Assembly (NCBI GenBank): GCA_026826555.1
Contig: JAKSZT010037198.1
Location: 9,016,945 to 9,080,944 of the forward strand
Direction of reading: 5' to 3'
Source: Tolypeutes matacus
Taxonomy: Eukaryota; Chordata; Mammalia; Cingulata; Chlamyphoridae
Length of the DNA: 64,000 bases
The notes beneath the pieces are model-generated. The model did not search any database. It was not told where the DNA came from and saw nothing but the letters and a program-made list of their open reading frames with translations. Position 1 is the first letter of the stretch; every line of letters starts with the position of its first letter. Of this stretch, positions 37,015 through 48,922 are shown piece after piece. The translations under genes and the position numbers were made by a program.

Positions 37015-39993
37015 CTTTTGGTCGATAATACAGGTTATAAACCAGTGATCAGAGTAGTCAAATATATGTGATCTTGGATTAAAAAGTCACTTTAGCAATT
37101 AGGTTTGGACATCCTCATGATATAATTATTTTTCTAATAGTCAGCTTTGTCCACAAATACAATTTTCTTTTTTCTTTTTTCTTCTGTTCCCTATACGTAT
37201 TCTTGATAAATCCTATAACCTACAGAGCATTCAATCAATCAACATTTGCCCTTATGCTTCATTACATAAGCCATCTAATTTCAGTTTACAGTGTATATAT
37301 ATTAGTACATTGGACTAATACCAGCACACAATTAAAAAATATTTTACATGCAGTTGCATTATAATTTAAAGATGAGAAATTTAAAATCTGATGGCATTTA
37401 AATCAAATATTCACGAAATTAAGTATGTGAAAATTTCCTTAGGTTAGATGATAACTTCTTCACTTCTTGAAGGAATATGCAACACCACCCCAGAGAATTA
37501 CATGAAGGTGAGAAAAGCAACTGAATTGACATGATTTTGGTTGGGGTCCATGGTGTAGTCATTGTCAAACTGATCATTTCCATCTCCAACATATGTTTCA
37601 CTTATCCTTATGAGTTTTGGCTCAGAGAAAAGAAAACAAATGCCAGAAAGATAAAGATCCACATTTTGGTTTGAAAATCTGGATGTCAATTTGGAGAAAA
37701 GAGTTTGTTTTCCCACTGTAAAACAATGACTCAGAGAAAAAGATGTGAATTGCTGTTTTCCTTTTTAGACTTCCATTCTTGTTGGGATATCTCTAAGGTC
37801 CTTTACTGTAACACTTTAGCACACTATTTTTAAACAGATCCTTCTTATTCTTAATATTCTTATTGCTTTATACTAATACTGAGAACATAGTTGTTTACAT
37901 TGGATTCACTTAGCCCAAACAGATGTTTGTATTCTCTGCAGTTTTTTCAGGCTCCATTTCGGTTTCTCAGTTGTTGCAGCACTCTCCAAGTCTTGCAGAT
38001 TTCCCCCCCCAACTCTTCAGATACTAATGCATAAAGTGCAATTGGTATACTTCATTAATGCTCCCAATATAACCATCATCTGTAGATTTTTCAGAATCAA
38101 TTATTAATGTTCAACCGATTTTGTCCATCACTACTTGTCCCTGTCCTATCTAGCTGCAGGAGATGAAAGCTTGTTGCTTGTAAGGTTGATTCCTCCCATT
38201 TTCTGAATGTTATTCTGATCAGTAGACTGAAAGTGCTTTCAATATCAACAAGGGCTTAAGACAGATGGCTCTGCCAACTCTGATGTGCCAGGAGTCAGTT
38301 ATGAATACTAAGCAACAGTTATCCCTCCTCATGCCCTGGAGGTACTGTCTTTTGAACATAAGATCTTTTAATAGGTTCCAGGCTGATGGCATTACACCAT
38401 GTTGTCTGTATCAGATAAAATCAACAGAGAGCACTAACTTTGGAGCAAATTCCTACTGGATTCAAAGCCCAATGGTAGCACATCTTTCAAGATATGTGAC
38501 ATTTAGAAAGTTATTAATGTTTATAACACTCTTTTATATTTAAAACGATATGACATTTATCTACTTTTAAGCATCAACTGAGATAGTGTGTATGAAGCAA
38601 TTAGTACAGAACTTAAATAGCAATTATTCAATAAATATTAGCAGAAGCCACTCTTATTATAGTGAATTAAACCTATTTGTCTCCAGGTAACCTACTTCCA
38701 GCAAAAATATAGAATTCTCATCAGAAAAGCTCTTTCCATTGTATAAAGTAGAAAACAACTGAATAAATTAAGTCATATATTCTAAAAGCCATCAAATTGC
38801 TGATGATTCAAAAAAGTCTAAAAGTGTAAATTCCAGAGAGGTACCAGAGTTTTTCAGTGAAGCAGAACCACTGGCTTCTATATTCCTATTGACACATGTT
38901 GAATCTTGGGATATGGGTATATAGAGGATCATGCCTTCCATACATAAAGATTCTCTGACAGGATAAGGAGAAACCAATAGAATCAGTTAATGACCACTTG
39001 GGCTAGCATGAAGAATTAGCATATGTAGAAATCCCAAACACAGAGACAATTCTCCCTGCCTGCCATTCCTCCTTTGCAGGATATTTATCAAAACAAATTA
39101 GAAAGGAAAGCTGGAGGATGGACTGAAAAGTAGAAAGGGAATATTGAATACCTTCTGTGCTTAGATTACAGTATTTTGCTAGATGAAGTGGTCATAACTT
39201 ATCCTCAAGAAATCAGAGGTGAACTCAAACTTATTTAGTGGAAGAAAACAAAAACAAAAACAAATAAAACAAAGCAAACAACTGAGTACGCTCAGGTCTG
39301 AACGAATTGAATTGAACGTCCCCTCTTTGTGGCTGTGTGACAGAAAATAAAAATGCTCTCTTGAGGATTATGATAGTTAAATTTCAATGTTTCCTTTGAA
39401 CATAATAGGTGATATACAGTAAAAAATACAAAGAAACATCAAATGTGATTAATAATAAAGAGTTACATAAGACAATAGGAGCAGACCCACAGAAGACCCA
39501 GGTTTTGAAATAAGCAGAAAAATTACAAAACCATTAAAATTGTTATAAATATGTTAAAGAAATAGAGGAAAAGAATGGCAACATCAATTAAAGTGTGGGT
39601 CATTTCCAAGGAGATATTTAGACATTCTATAAAAAGACCAAATGGATTTTCTTGAAATGAAAAAAAATCTGAAATAATCATTCATTGGAAAGGCTTAATA
39701 GCAGACTTGGACAGCAGAAGTAGGACAGAAGTAGGACTCATAGAATTGGATGCACGTCAATGAAATTATGTAAACTGAAGCATCGAGCAATTTAGAAGTA
39801 AAATTGAAAAAATAGAACAGAGTAGTAGAGACTTCTGGGGGTAATGTCAAATATTTTTATGTGTACCTTGGGAGCTACAGAAAACAAAAGTGACATTATT
39901 AGACAGAAGAAATATTTCAAATATAATGGTAAAAAGTTACTAAATTTATAAAACAATTAACACACATTTCAAGTAGCTCATTAAATTGAAACA
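37015..39993. other. AT-rich intergenic stretch with a MIR fragment
   Basis: No gene is recognised. The longest frames (38265-38543 plus, 92 codons; 37498-37716 minus, 72 codons) show no known motif. A MIR lies at 38425-38650. The part at 39300-39960 is A-rich and could be an old LINE but is too diverged to assign. Confidence 0.5.
38425..38650 (+). repeat. MIR SINE
   Basis: 'ctaactttggagcaaattcctactggattcaaagcc' and the 3' part 'gagatagtgtgtatgaagcaattagtacagaactta ... attcaataaatattagca' follow the MIR consensus in plus orientation. Confidence 0.65.
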
Positions 39994-40310
39994 GGGGAAG
40001 TGGATGTGGTTCAAGCTATTGGGCTCCTGTCTACCATATAGGAGGTCCAGGGTTTGGTTCCCAGGGCCTCCTGGTGAAGGCAAGGTGGCCTGCGTGGTGA
40101 GCTGGCCCAAGTAGAGAGCTGGCCCACGTGGAGGGCTGGCCCACGAGGAGTGCTGGCCCACGCAGGAGTGCTAGCCCGTTCAGGAGTGCTGTCCCGCATG
40201 GAGTGCTGGCCCTAGCGGAGAGCTGGTGCAGCAAGATGATGCAACATAAAAAGACAGAAAGGAGAGACACTGCAGGAAAGTATAAGGATAGGTAAATAAA
40301 TGTAGAAAAA
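39994..40310 (+). mobile_element. DAS-SINE with internal 17-bp tandem repeats
   Basis: A tRNA-Ala-like head (ggggaagtggatgtggttcaagc ... ggtttggttcccagggcctcc) is followed by a variable array of 'gctggccca' units (40099-40235), the shared 'cagcaagatgatgcaac' block and an A-rich tail. Three minus-strand frames of 62-125 codons arise from the array and are not genes. This is the clearest taxonomic marker for armadillo-lineage DNA in the window. Confidence 0.9.
40099..40235 (+). repeat. Array of eight ~17-bp units in the DAS-SINE
   Basis: Successive units start with gagctggccca, gagctggccca, gggctggccca, gtgctggccca, gtgctagcccg, gtgctgtcccg, gtgctggccct and gagctggtgca. Unit length is 17, with two units of 18. 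The 3' units are the most diverged. Confidence 0.9.
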
Positions 40311-40887
40311 TATAAAAGACTATATAATTTTAAAGTATTGTTTAAAGTAGCAACAATAACTGTAATTTGAGGTTTATACCTTAAGTAGAATAAAATATAC
40401 ATTATCAATAAGTGAACAGGAAATAAATTGATTTATAATAATATAAGGTTATTAACCTTTTTATGAATTATTAAAATACTGATATATATTAGACACTAAG
40501 TTAGCAATGTATACTGTAAAATGTTAGTACTCATTAAAAAATAATGAAAGGTATAGCAAAACACAATAGAGTCAAACAAATAACATTTGGATTAATCCAA
40601 AAGAAGGCAGAAAAGAAAAAAGAAAAGGAAGAAAAAACAGCAAAATAGACAATAGCAACACTTTATATTTTAAGCCAACCATATCAGTAATGGTCGAAGA
40701 ACTCCACTTAAAATAGAAAGTTTGTCAGACAGTATAAAATGAGGACCAAACATAAGCTGTTTACAAATGAATTACTTTAAGTATTAGCACAGATGGACTG
40801 ACATTAAAAGGATGGAAAAAGATAAACCATGCAAAAAGTAAGTATAAGAAAGCTGGTATGATAATAATAATATCAGAAAAAGTAAAA

Positions 40888-41001
40888 GGGAGCGGGTGTA
40901 GCTCACTAGTGAGCACCTGCTTCCCATGTATGAGGTCCCAGTTTTAATGCCCAGTGCCTCTTAAAAAATAATAAATAAATAAGCAAATAAATAAATAAAT
41001 A
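40888..41001 (+). mobile_element. DAS-SINE, short monomer
   Basis: About 75 bp closely resemble a tRNA-Ala gene: A-box-like 'tgtagctcactagtgagc' and B-box-like 'ggtcccagttttaatgcc', ending in 'gtgcctc'. A taaa/aaat-rich tail follows (40960-41000). It is inserted in the endonuclease region of the old L1. The tail and the altered B box mark it as a SINE, not a tRNA gene. Confidence 0.85.
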
Positions 41002-42205
41002 CGTGCAGTTTTTAAAAAAGTGGGCATCAAGACAAGGAATATAACAAAGACAAAGGGAACTTTCATAGTGATAAAAGGGTCAAGACATCATGAGAAAATA
41101 ATAATCTTTATGTGTAGTTTAAAAATAAATGAATAAAAAATTTGGCAAAATTAAAAAGAGATATGGGCAAATCCACAATCATAGTTAGATACTTTATCAT
41201 TATTTTCTCTGTAGTTGATTGAATAAGTATATAAAAAATTAATAAGGGCATAGACAAGTTAAGCAACAGGCATAACCTATTACCACCTTGAACTGACTGA
41301 TATTTAAAGTCATCCATGAACTGAAAACATATTTGCAAGGGTTCATGTAACACTAGTAATAAAGAATAAATTATTGCCAAGAAGTCATTTAATTTCAGAG
41401 ACTGAAATCACACAGAGTATGTTTTCTGATTACACACTAAAATTCAATAACACAATACAAATAATAAACAGTAGGTTGGTAAAGCACAGAACTCTAAATA
41501 TCATATGCTTCAAATAATAGATCATAATATGAATTAAGAAGTAACTTGATGAAATGCTATGTAAATAAAACATAACATAATCTGTGTGCCTTAGCAAAAG
41601 CAGTGATTCATGCAAACATCACAGTTTTAAATGCATTTATTAGTTTTTAAAAAGTGAGCACTTCAAAATCAATAGTCTAAGCTTCCATTTCAAGGAGCAA
41701 GGAAGAGCTGAGCAAATTATATCCAAATATACCTTAAGGCACAATTAGATAAAACAGGAAATTATTTTATATGAGAGAAAATCAAGCTAAATATTTCTAC
41801 TATGGATAGATTAAAACACTAATAATTAAAACAAGGAGTAGGGAAAATAAAAATTACTAATATGAAGAGTAAAAATAGAGAATTATTATAGACACTAAAG
41901 TTTTTAAAAGGATTATAAAAGGAAATTATTTAAAACTTAATGCCTATGAAATGGACATGATTTTTTGGAAAAAAAAAACCTTCTCAAAACTGACACATGA
42001 AGAAATGGAGAATATGAATAATCCCATATCTGTTAAAGAAATTGAATCTGCCTTCACAAACTTTCTCACTGAAAAAAACTTCAGGTCCAGAGGACTTTAC
42101 TGGTAAATTCTACTAAACATTTAAGAAAGAAATAACACCAAAATATATAAATTCTTACAGAAATTTGAGGGAAGGAGACAAACACTTTCCTACTCATTTT
42201 CTGAG

Positions 42206-42565
42206 AAAGAACCCTGAGAACAAAGCTTAGCTCTGGGTCTAATCATAGGCTGGTCCAAAGATAAGGTCTCAGAAGAGTATCTTTATGGATGAGAATTAAA
42301 ATAGATATATAAGCTATGTGATTACTCAGTACCATCTACTTTTAGAGGTCCTCTTCACTTCCCTACTACTGTATTCTGTAAAACTTTTGGATAAAATTGC
42401 AATCCTCTTTTTTCCCTTTCCCTGTCCTAATTCCCTTCCTCCTTTCCAGAATCATTGCAGTCATGAATCAAGTGTGTACCTTTTAAGTCTATGTTTCCAT
42501 ATATTTTCTATTTTTATATGAAATAATAAACTATGTATACATACATATATACAAGAATAAAACAC
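42206..42565. repeat. Foreign insert in the old L1, unclassified
   Basis: The L1 ORF2 text stops near 42205 and restarts near 42570. The right half (42400-42560, 'tcctttccagaatcattgcagtcatg ... ccatatattttctattttt') has the look of a reversed old L1 3'-UTR fragment ('agaggtaaccactgttaac' type). The left half is unrecognised. No TSD was found. Confidence 0.4.
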
Positions 42566-43310
42566 AAGATAAATATCACTCATGAAAATAGAAAGAGTAG
42601 CTCCTAACAAAATATTAGCAGATTGAATGTAAAATGTAAAACTCATGACCAAGTGGGTTTTGCCCTCGGAATGAACAGCTGTTTACATGTTCAAAAATGA
42701 ATCTTTATAATTTTTAATGATATTTAAAAAATAAATATAATCAGAAATATTGACCACCCCCTTCTATCCAAGGTGAAGAATAAGACAAGGAAGTCTACTC
42801 TCTCAACTCTTATTCAGCATTGAACTTGAAGTTCTAGCCAGATAAATGAGAGAAAAATGAAAATACAGTGTATAAATATTAGAAAGAACAATAAAAAATC
42901 TGTCTTATTTGAGACGATATGTTTAGGTAAACAGAAAACCAAATTATTCTATAAATTACCTATAATAAATGAATTTGTTAAGGTTACTACATGAAAAGTC
43001 ATTATTTTATTTTTACATAGTAGCAAAAAATTAGAAGATAAAATTTAAAATTTAAACAATACTGTTTCAAGTAGGATTAAGAAAACATAAATACTTAGGA
43101 ATAAATTTAACAAAAATATTGAAACTTCTACATTGAAAGCCACAAAATGTTGGCAATGGAAATCACAGAAGATCTACATAAATGGAGAGGTTAACAAATT
43201 CATGGATTGGGGAAATCTCAATATTGTTAATAATTAATTCTCTTTAAATTGATAACTAGATTAATGCAATCCCAATCAAAATGCCAGTATGCTTTTTGTG
43301 AAGCTAAGGA

Positions 43311-46077
43311 AGAGAATATCCACAAATTTGTCATTCCCCACCTATTTTACAAGAGAATTACTTTAAGTATTAGTACAGATAGTAGTCACATTTACTACTA
43401 CTCTGCACTGTTACCATCATATTTTTATGGCAAGTGAGAAAGCAATGTTTTTTCTAACATAATATGAGAGAGAAGCAAGAGAAGAAATTTAATTGCTTTA
43501 CTATGATTTACCCTCTCATTTTATTTTAAACTGCTTTCCACATCAGGCATACCTCCAAACCCATACCACAACCCACCCATATACCAGTTCAAAATAAATA
43601 TTCACCTCTCTAGTAAAATTTTTCTCATTTTTTATTATTGTTGATGTTATTATACACATTATAATAAATTTGCTTCTACAGTTTTTCCATGTTTAATTTG
43701 GACCAGGGAGCAAGGAGCTAGGTACCCTTGTCAGAAAGTGGAAACTTCGTGATATTCTTTTAATAAATCACCATGAACTATTTAACCAATTTCCTATGTT
43801 GAGCTAAATGCTTGATGTATTTATCTTGTTCCAATGTAGTTACTTTCCATTTTCACCATTATAAATGATGCTATAATGAACATCTTAAGCAAATATTTTG
43901 AAAAATCTTCTTAGCATATATTCCCCAATATTAAACCCCTAGGTAAAACTTTATTAAGGTTTATGACTACACACACACACATTCCCATTTTTATTTTCCA
44001 TAACACTTTCTTTTCACATGGTGGCAACTTTAAAAAGAAAAATGCTAACATCCACATATATTAAATGACAGGAATATAGAAACCACTCTGGAGATTAATA
44101 GTGCTGAGAATTGATTCATTGGGAGACATTTATCAATCCAAGAGCAAATGAGAAAGCCATTACGACTAGGTATTGAGGGAACTGAGAATCCAAATTCAAA
44201 ATATAATTTTATTCACATGCTGATGATTAAAATTAAAACACTGACTTTATTAGGCTCTGAAATCAGGAACACTACTAGTACAGCATTAATTTATTTGGCA
44301 ATGAAGGAATAATTAAATATGTAAATATTCACATGATGGGAAATGAAAGTAATCTAGAAAGGAAGCATTGCATATATTATTCAATGCATTTAGGATAAAT
44401 GGTAAGGCAGCTATAGTATATTAATCATTGTCTAAAAGCCTATCTTAACAATGATGCAGGATATTCATATATCGTATTTCTAGTACGTTTTCCCTGTTTT
44501 ATTTCCAGTCTTCAAAATAAAACAGAGATTAAGTGGTGATTCCTTTTTTGCCTCATGTTATTGAATCCACTTTCAGCAAATGTGGAACATTAAGCAGATT
44601 GAAACTTAAATTTAGGTTACTAGAATGATAATCCAATTTAAACATTAGGGTTTACAAATCATGCAAGATTTTTAGCATGGTTAAATAGCATATATGGTAG
44701 TCTGAAAATACTGCGCACCTGTTCGTTCAATTGAAGTCAAAGTAAATGTGCTTCAAAAACACTAAAATACTGAAATAAAACTAAATAATCATGGTGAAAT
44801 ACTTGATACCAACATAATATACAATCATAACTAATTTTAGCTTTGATCAACTTCTAAGGAAGTGCTTACATAATTGTTCTCTTAGATATTGTATTGCTAT
44901 GTCACATACTGTTTCCTAGCTTTTATATTTTCAGTTAAAGAGCAGCATTACCTTTGTCCTCTTTCCTGACCATACACTGAATTGATGTAAATTACAGTCA
45001 CAGGACCTTGTACAGATCCCTGTGTAGAATTACTATATACTTCTCTCTCTTCTTCCTTAAAATCCTCATGCTCAGGTAAGCATACCTGTAAGGTAGTTAT
45101 TTTTTCTACTAATTCCTAGCCCCAAATTTTCTTAGATTATTTGGATACTACCTCTAAAACTGTAAAAGCTAAATAATTTGGATGTGGTTACTTTCAGCCA
45201 GTCATAAGATGCCAAGCCATGTCCACTTCAGATTGATGGATATTCTTCTTAAATTTTAGTTTACTTAAATAATGTATAAACAATTACATGGTTGCCATTG
45301 TGAATATTTGGCTGTGCACTCCTTTGTTTGAATGTTGAAATTTTTTTTTCTACAGAATGTAGAATTAAGACATTCAATATGAACTTCTGCAGCTTATGAT
45401 ACTTTGGTTAGAGTGTGATCTCCCTGGCTTTGCTCATTTTCACTTTTCCTTTTCGGATACTGTAGTTCTTGCTACTTAAAATTTTCTAGGTTCATCTGCA
45501 GTGTTCCTACTACCTTGACCTTAACTCTAATGGCCAGTTTTATTTTGTGATGTAGCTTTTCAGTTTTCTATTTTCCAGAATCATTTGGAATTCTGGATTT
45601 ATGGAGTAAATATTGTATTAATATTTTCCACAACTTTGCTCCCTTTAGTCTTTGATGAAACAGACAATTCTTTGTACATATAAATAAACTCTATTACAAC
45701 AATCTGCTGTTTAGTTCTCTTGGTTATTTTCACTTACACACCTATCTCTACAATCCTTTAGAATGTTTTTTCTTTAAAATTTATATATATCTTGTTCACT
45801 TAATATTACTTGGCAATATAATAATACCAGTTTCTAATAATATATTTTAGTGATATAAATTAAATGATAAATAAAGCAGTAATACTTTACCAATATCTTT
45901 TCTTATAGATTATCTTACTGCAAGCTCTGTTGCACCTTTATTGACATTAATAATAATGTACCCATTTAACAATTTATGCAAACTGAGGTTTAGATAAGAA
46001 AAGTATTTCTTAATTGCACTGCTCTACTGATAATCAATGAACTTTGGATACGAATCCCCTGATTTTTCCTATACAAC
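43311..46077. other. AT-rich intergenic stretch
   Basis: No gene is recognised. A minus-strand old L1 3' fragment lies at about 43600-43970. The remainder (43970-46077) is low-information AT-rich DNA with a few T-runs (45341-45349) and no frame over 65 codons. Confidence 0.55.
43600..43970 (-). mobile_element. Old L1 3'-end fragment
   Basis: 'tttaaccaatttcctatgttgagctaaatg', 'ttttcaccattataaatgatgctataatgaacatctt' and 'ccccaatattaaacccctaggtaaaac' follow the reversed 3' end of an old L1 (the 'ctattgatggacattt', 'aataatgctgcaatgaacat', 'cctagaagtgg' blocks). Confidence 0.6.
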
Positions 46078-46345
46078 AGAGGGCAAAGTGATTGAGAGCT
46101 GGGAGCCAAGCTATTTGGGTCCAAACTCTTATTCTACAACTTAATAGCTGTTGAGCCCTGGACAAATTATATACCCTCTCTGTTTCTCAATTTCTTCAAC
46201 TGCAAAATGAGGAAATAATTATTCCTACTCCATAGGGTTGTTGTGAGAATTATGAGTTGCTAATACTTCTAAATGCACTTAGAATAGTGACTAGCAAATA
46301 CTAGGTGCTAAATAAATATCATCATCACCACCACCATCATCTTTA
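46078..46345 (+). repeat. Well-preserved MIR SINE
   Basis: Nearly full MIR in order: 'agtgattgagagctgggagcc', 'ttgagccctggacaaattat', 'ctgtttctcaatttcttcaactgcaaaatgagg', 'catagggttgttgtgagaatta', 'gcacttagaatagtgactagca' and 'gtgctaaataaatatca'. It lies directly beside the ERV insertion point. Confidence 0.9.
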
Positions 46346-46382
46346 TCATTCCTGTTATTAAATACTATTGTTTCCAGAATAA

Positions 46383-46386
46383 CTAC
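46383..46386. repeat. Left 4-bp TSD of the ERV
   Basis: ctac directly precedes the left LTR terminus and is repeated at 53379-53382 after the right LTR. Four-base duplications are typical of gammaretroviral integrases. Confidence 0.85.
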
Positions 46387-46789
46387 TGTTGTAACCCAGG
46401 AGATCAACCACACTCAGACTTTAACCACTTTTATGAAGTTTATTGAACTAAGCCCGCGGGTGTCTGCAGCACCTCTCATGTAGGAGAGAACTGCAGCCCC
46501 GAGGTTCTAAAATAGCTCCCTTTTATAGGGGGTTGCAGATGCAGTTTGCAAGCAAGCAGGATAAACAGAAGCGGATTTTGGATTTTGGCTGTTAGCTAGC
46601 GTTTGCACAGTGTGCCCTGATAGCCTGGGGCACAGCTGCAGGGTTGAGATGTCCTTGCAGGATTGTTCAAAGGAGGGGAGGTTGTGTGCTTTTCAGATAG
46701 GACACTTAGGAGACAGTGGAAAATTTTTCTTTTCTACGTTACTCTGGTTGCCACGAAGGCCTATGGGTAGGCTAATTTAGGGTTCAACA
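46387..46789 (-). repeat. ERV 3' LTR (403 bp)
   Basis: Terminal bases on the minus strand are TG...CA with inverted repeat tgttg/caaca. On the minus strand it has TATAAAA (plus 46521-46527) and AATAAA (plus 46439-46444), giving a U3-R-U5 layout with R starting about 25-30 bases after the TATA box. It differs from the 5' LTR by about four substitutions and lacks its 45-bp duplication. Confidence 0.95.
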
Positions 46790-46807
46790 TTCCCCACTTC
46801 TCTTCTT
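46790..46807 (-). promoter_or_regulatory. ERV polypurine tract
   Basis: Minus strand AAGAAGAGAAGTGGGGAA, one T apart from pure purine, directly abuts the 3' LTR. This is where plus-strand DNA synthesis would be primed. Confidence 0.85.
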
Positions 46808-46813
46808 AGTGGG

Positions 46814-47258
46814 TTAAATCACTGACTCATCATAGTGGTTTCTAGTCGTTGGCAGGTGTTGGTAGGGTTGGGCTAATACTATTAATTTGACCGATTGGAC
46901 TCTGTCCTTGACAAAAGCTACAAGCCTATTGATAATGATAGGTCCGCAAGTGAGACCCAAAAGTAACAGTATGAGAGGGCCTACTAGGGCTGAAATTAAA
47001 GTAGTCAGCCATGGAGACCAATTGAAAAGGTTCTGAAACCAAGACTCAGAGGATTGTTCTTTTAAATCCCTCTCTCTGAGTTTCTTTTGTAGTTCTTGCA
47101 TTGATTGTTTAATAATTCTTGAATGGTTTACATAAAAACAGCAGGCTTCTCTGAGGGCGGCACATAAGCCACCCTGTTTCAGAAACAGTAAATCTAGTCC
47201 TCTTCTGTTTTGTATAGCTACTTCTGCTAAGGAGTTAACTTGTTTTTCAAGATACTAT
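46814..47258 (-). pseudogene. ERV env transmembrane subunit, C-terminal part
   Basis: The TM subunit anchors the envelope and mediates membrane fusion. The open part covers a heptad-rich stretch, an immunosuppressive-domain-like segment (residues QNRRGLDLL), the CX6CC motif (near 47125-47155), a hydrophobic membrane span ([19 protein letters not shown], about 46940-47000) and a cytoplasmic tail. An in-frame stop sits just upstream at about 47262. Before that, a hydrophobic fusion-peptide-like segment is readable at 47340-47420. The furin-type cleavage motif expected at the SU/TM border is not visible. The protein cannot be made intact. Confidence 0.85.
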
Positions 47259-47429
47259 ACTTGGGTTTGAAGGAGAGCGATATCAGCAGAGAAAGTAGCT
47301 GAAAGTTTTTTAATACTAATATCAGAGGTAATTATGGCCGCAGCTCTTATGGCTGCTGAACCTGCAATCCCTAAGGTGGCTAAGATAGGGATTAGAATTG
47401 GAGTTTTTTTTTGCAGTTTAAAATGTTGA

Positions 47430-47965
47430 TCCTGAGCTAGGAAGTGGGCAGTACCTGAGGGTCCAGCATATAGGTAAACCTGGGGAATTATATAAACACC
47501 AATACATAGGTCAGAAGCATTACTAGGGGCAATATAGCGGGTGATACCAGATGAGCAGGCAAATCAGGGTACCATTGGGGGTGATTAAAGTCCAAGTGGA
47601 TCTTGAAGCAGTGAGGGTGACAGTGTTCAGGCAATTGTCCTTATAAGGTGAGTTGTTCATGGAGTAGCTGCCGCTGGTGAAACAGATCCCTTGTCTTTGG
47701 AGATCGCTGAGGGTGAGTTTTCCCTAATGAGAACAATCAGACAGGATACCAGTCCCAAAGTTGTCGGCATCGGTGTAGGAGACGTTCCGGGGGGCCATTT
47801 CTCCTGTCAGGTTGGCACCAATCCCCACGTAGTATGGTGGTGCCGGATCGATGCAGAGCCAACACTCAGTGGAGATGGCCAGCTGAGTTTTATTTAGAAG
47901 GGAGAAAACAGAGTTTAGCATAGTTAGCAAAGAATTACTAAAGGAGTTTAATGGGTGCGATGGCG
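47430..47965 (-). pseudogene. ERV env surface-subunit remnant
   Basis: A frame open at 47930-47724 has the CWLC motif (about 47855), the CXXC disulphide-isomerase-like site of gammaretroviral surface subunits, and N-glycosylation sequons such as NVS and NLT. The N-terminal receptor-binding half of the surface unit is absent. Homology begins about 35 bases after the integrase frame stops at 47966, which indicates a deletion joining pol to the C-terminal half of SU. Further frameshifts occur toward 47430. Confidence 0.75.
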
Positions 47966-48700
47966 CTAGGAGTTGGGGATTATGGGAGGTGGTTTTTCAT
48001 AGATTATTTCAAAAGGGGTTAAATGTTTCAAATAAGGGGTATATCTGGTTTTTAGTAAGGCGGAAGGGAGAAGACTTACCCAACTCTCTCCAGTCTCCAA
48101 TTTTAATTTAGTTAAAGTTTCCTTTAAAGTTCTATTCATCCTCTCTACCTGTCCTGAGCTCTGAGGCCTGTAAATGCAATGTAATTTCCAGTCTATTTTA
48201 AGTGCCTTGGATAGACTTTTGGATATCTTGGCTATGAAAGCCGGGCCATTGTCGGACCCCAACGCCAAGGGTAAGCCAAATCGTGGGAGGATTCCTGTCA
48301 GGAGGTGCCTGGCGACTATACTGGCAGTCTCATGCTTGGTGGCAAAAGCTTCAGTCCATCCGGAGTAAGTATCTATAAAGACCAGGAGATATTTATAGCC
48401 ATATTTGCTTTTTCCAATTATAGTAAAATCTAATTCCCAATGTTCCCCTGGTTCATGGCCTCTGATTTGGACCCCTACACTGCGAGAGATTGGAGGCCCT
48501 GGGTTGACCTGAGCGCATGCTGAGCAACGGGTTACCTCTGAGTTGGTGATGGCCTTCAAATCTGGAACATAGAAATGTTTAGTAATTAGAGCAATTAATT
48601 TTGAGGTACTAAGGTGAGTGCTATAATGGAGGTCCCGGACTAGGGCAATACCCAATGCTTTTGGCAGCAGCAGGCGCCCGTCGGGCAATCATTGCCAAAG
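47966..48700 (-). pseudogene. ERV integrase remnant
   Basis: Integrase inserts viral DNA into host chromosomes. This 240-codon open stretch has the HHCC zinc-binding N-terminal domain (H...H in 'HYSTHLSTSK...KHFYV', then CSACAQ). It also has the catalytic core with the three acidic residues of the D,D-35-E triad: WELDF, GSDNGPAF and GQVERMNRTL. It ends at 47966, short of a full C-terminal domain, at the probable deletion into env. The upstream linker to RNase H (48700-48922) has stops. Confidence 0.85.
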
Positions 48701-48922
48701 TCCAGCCTCAGTAGTGCAATTCAGTTTTTGTCCTAATTCTTGTTCTTCTTGGTTATAGCTAGGAGAAGTAGGTAGGGCTCATTGGGGAAGAAGTGGCAAG
48801 ATCTCGAGTGGTTTCACTTCTCCCAACGCTACCCGCTTCGCAGTCAGGTTTGCAAGATCATTCCCTTTCTTGGTGCGACTTGGTTGGGTCTCATGCCCTT
48901 TGCAATGGATAATGGCTACCTC

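Larger units (their letters stand above)
40530..43310 (+). mobile_element. Old L1 ORF2 (endonuclease to post-RT), fragmented
   Basis: Endonuclease-region text runs from about 40730 to 41640. It includes 'gatggaaaaagataaaccatgcaaaaagtaa', 'gatatgggcaaatccacaatcatagttagat' and 'gaaatcacacagagtatgttttctgattacac', and a DAS-SINE interrupts it. The linker and RT region continue at 41640-42205 ('cttcaggtccagaggactttactggtaaattc'). About 360 bp of foreign sequence (42206-42565) follows, and ORF2 resumes at 42570-43310 ('ccaagtgggttttgccctcggaatg', 'gattaatgcaatcccaatcaaaatgcc'). No frame is intact and divergence is high. Confidence 0.75.

Noticed and set aside
40099..40235. CRISPR-like array
   Set aside because: Units are contiguous 17-18-bp tandems without unique spacers, inside a mammalian SINE.
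40888..40962. Possible tRNA-Ala gene
   Set aside because: A- and B-box-like segments are present, but the B box is degraded and an A-rich tail follows. The copy sits in an L1, so it is a SINE monomer.
46814..47258. Domesticated (syncytin-like) env
   Set aside because: The envelope is broken by stops, lacks the receptor-binding half and a cleavage site, and the open part has no natural start.
47966..48688. Functional host-coopted integrase of 240 codons
   Set aside because: All catalytic residues are visible, but the C-terminal domain is truncated and the upstream pol is disrupted. The young age of the LTRs alone explains the surviving open frame.
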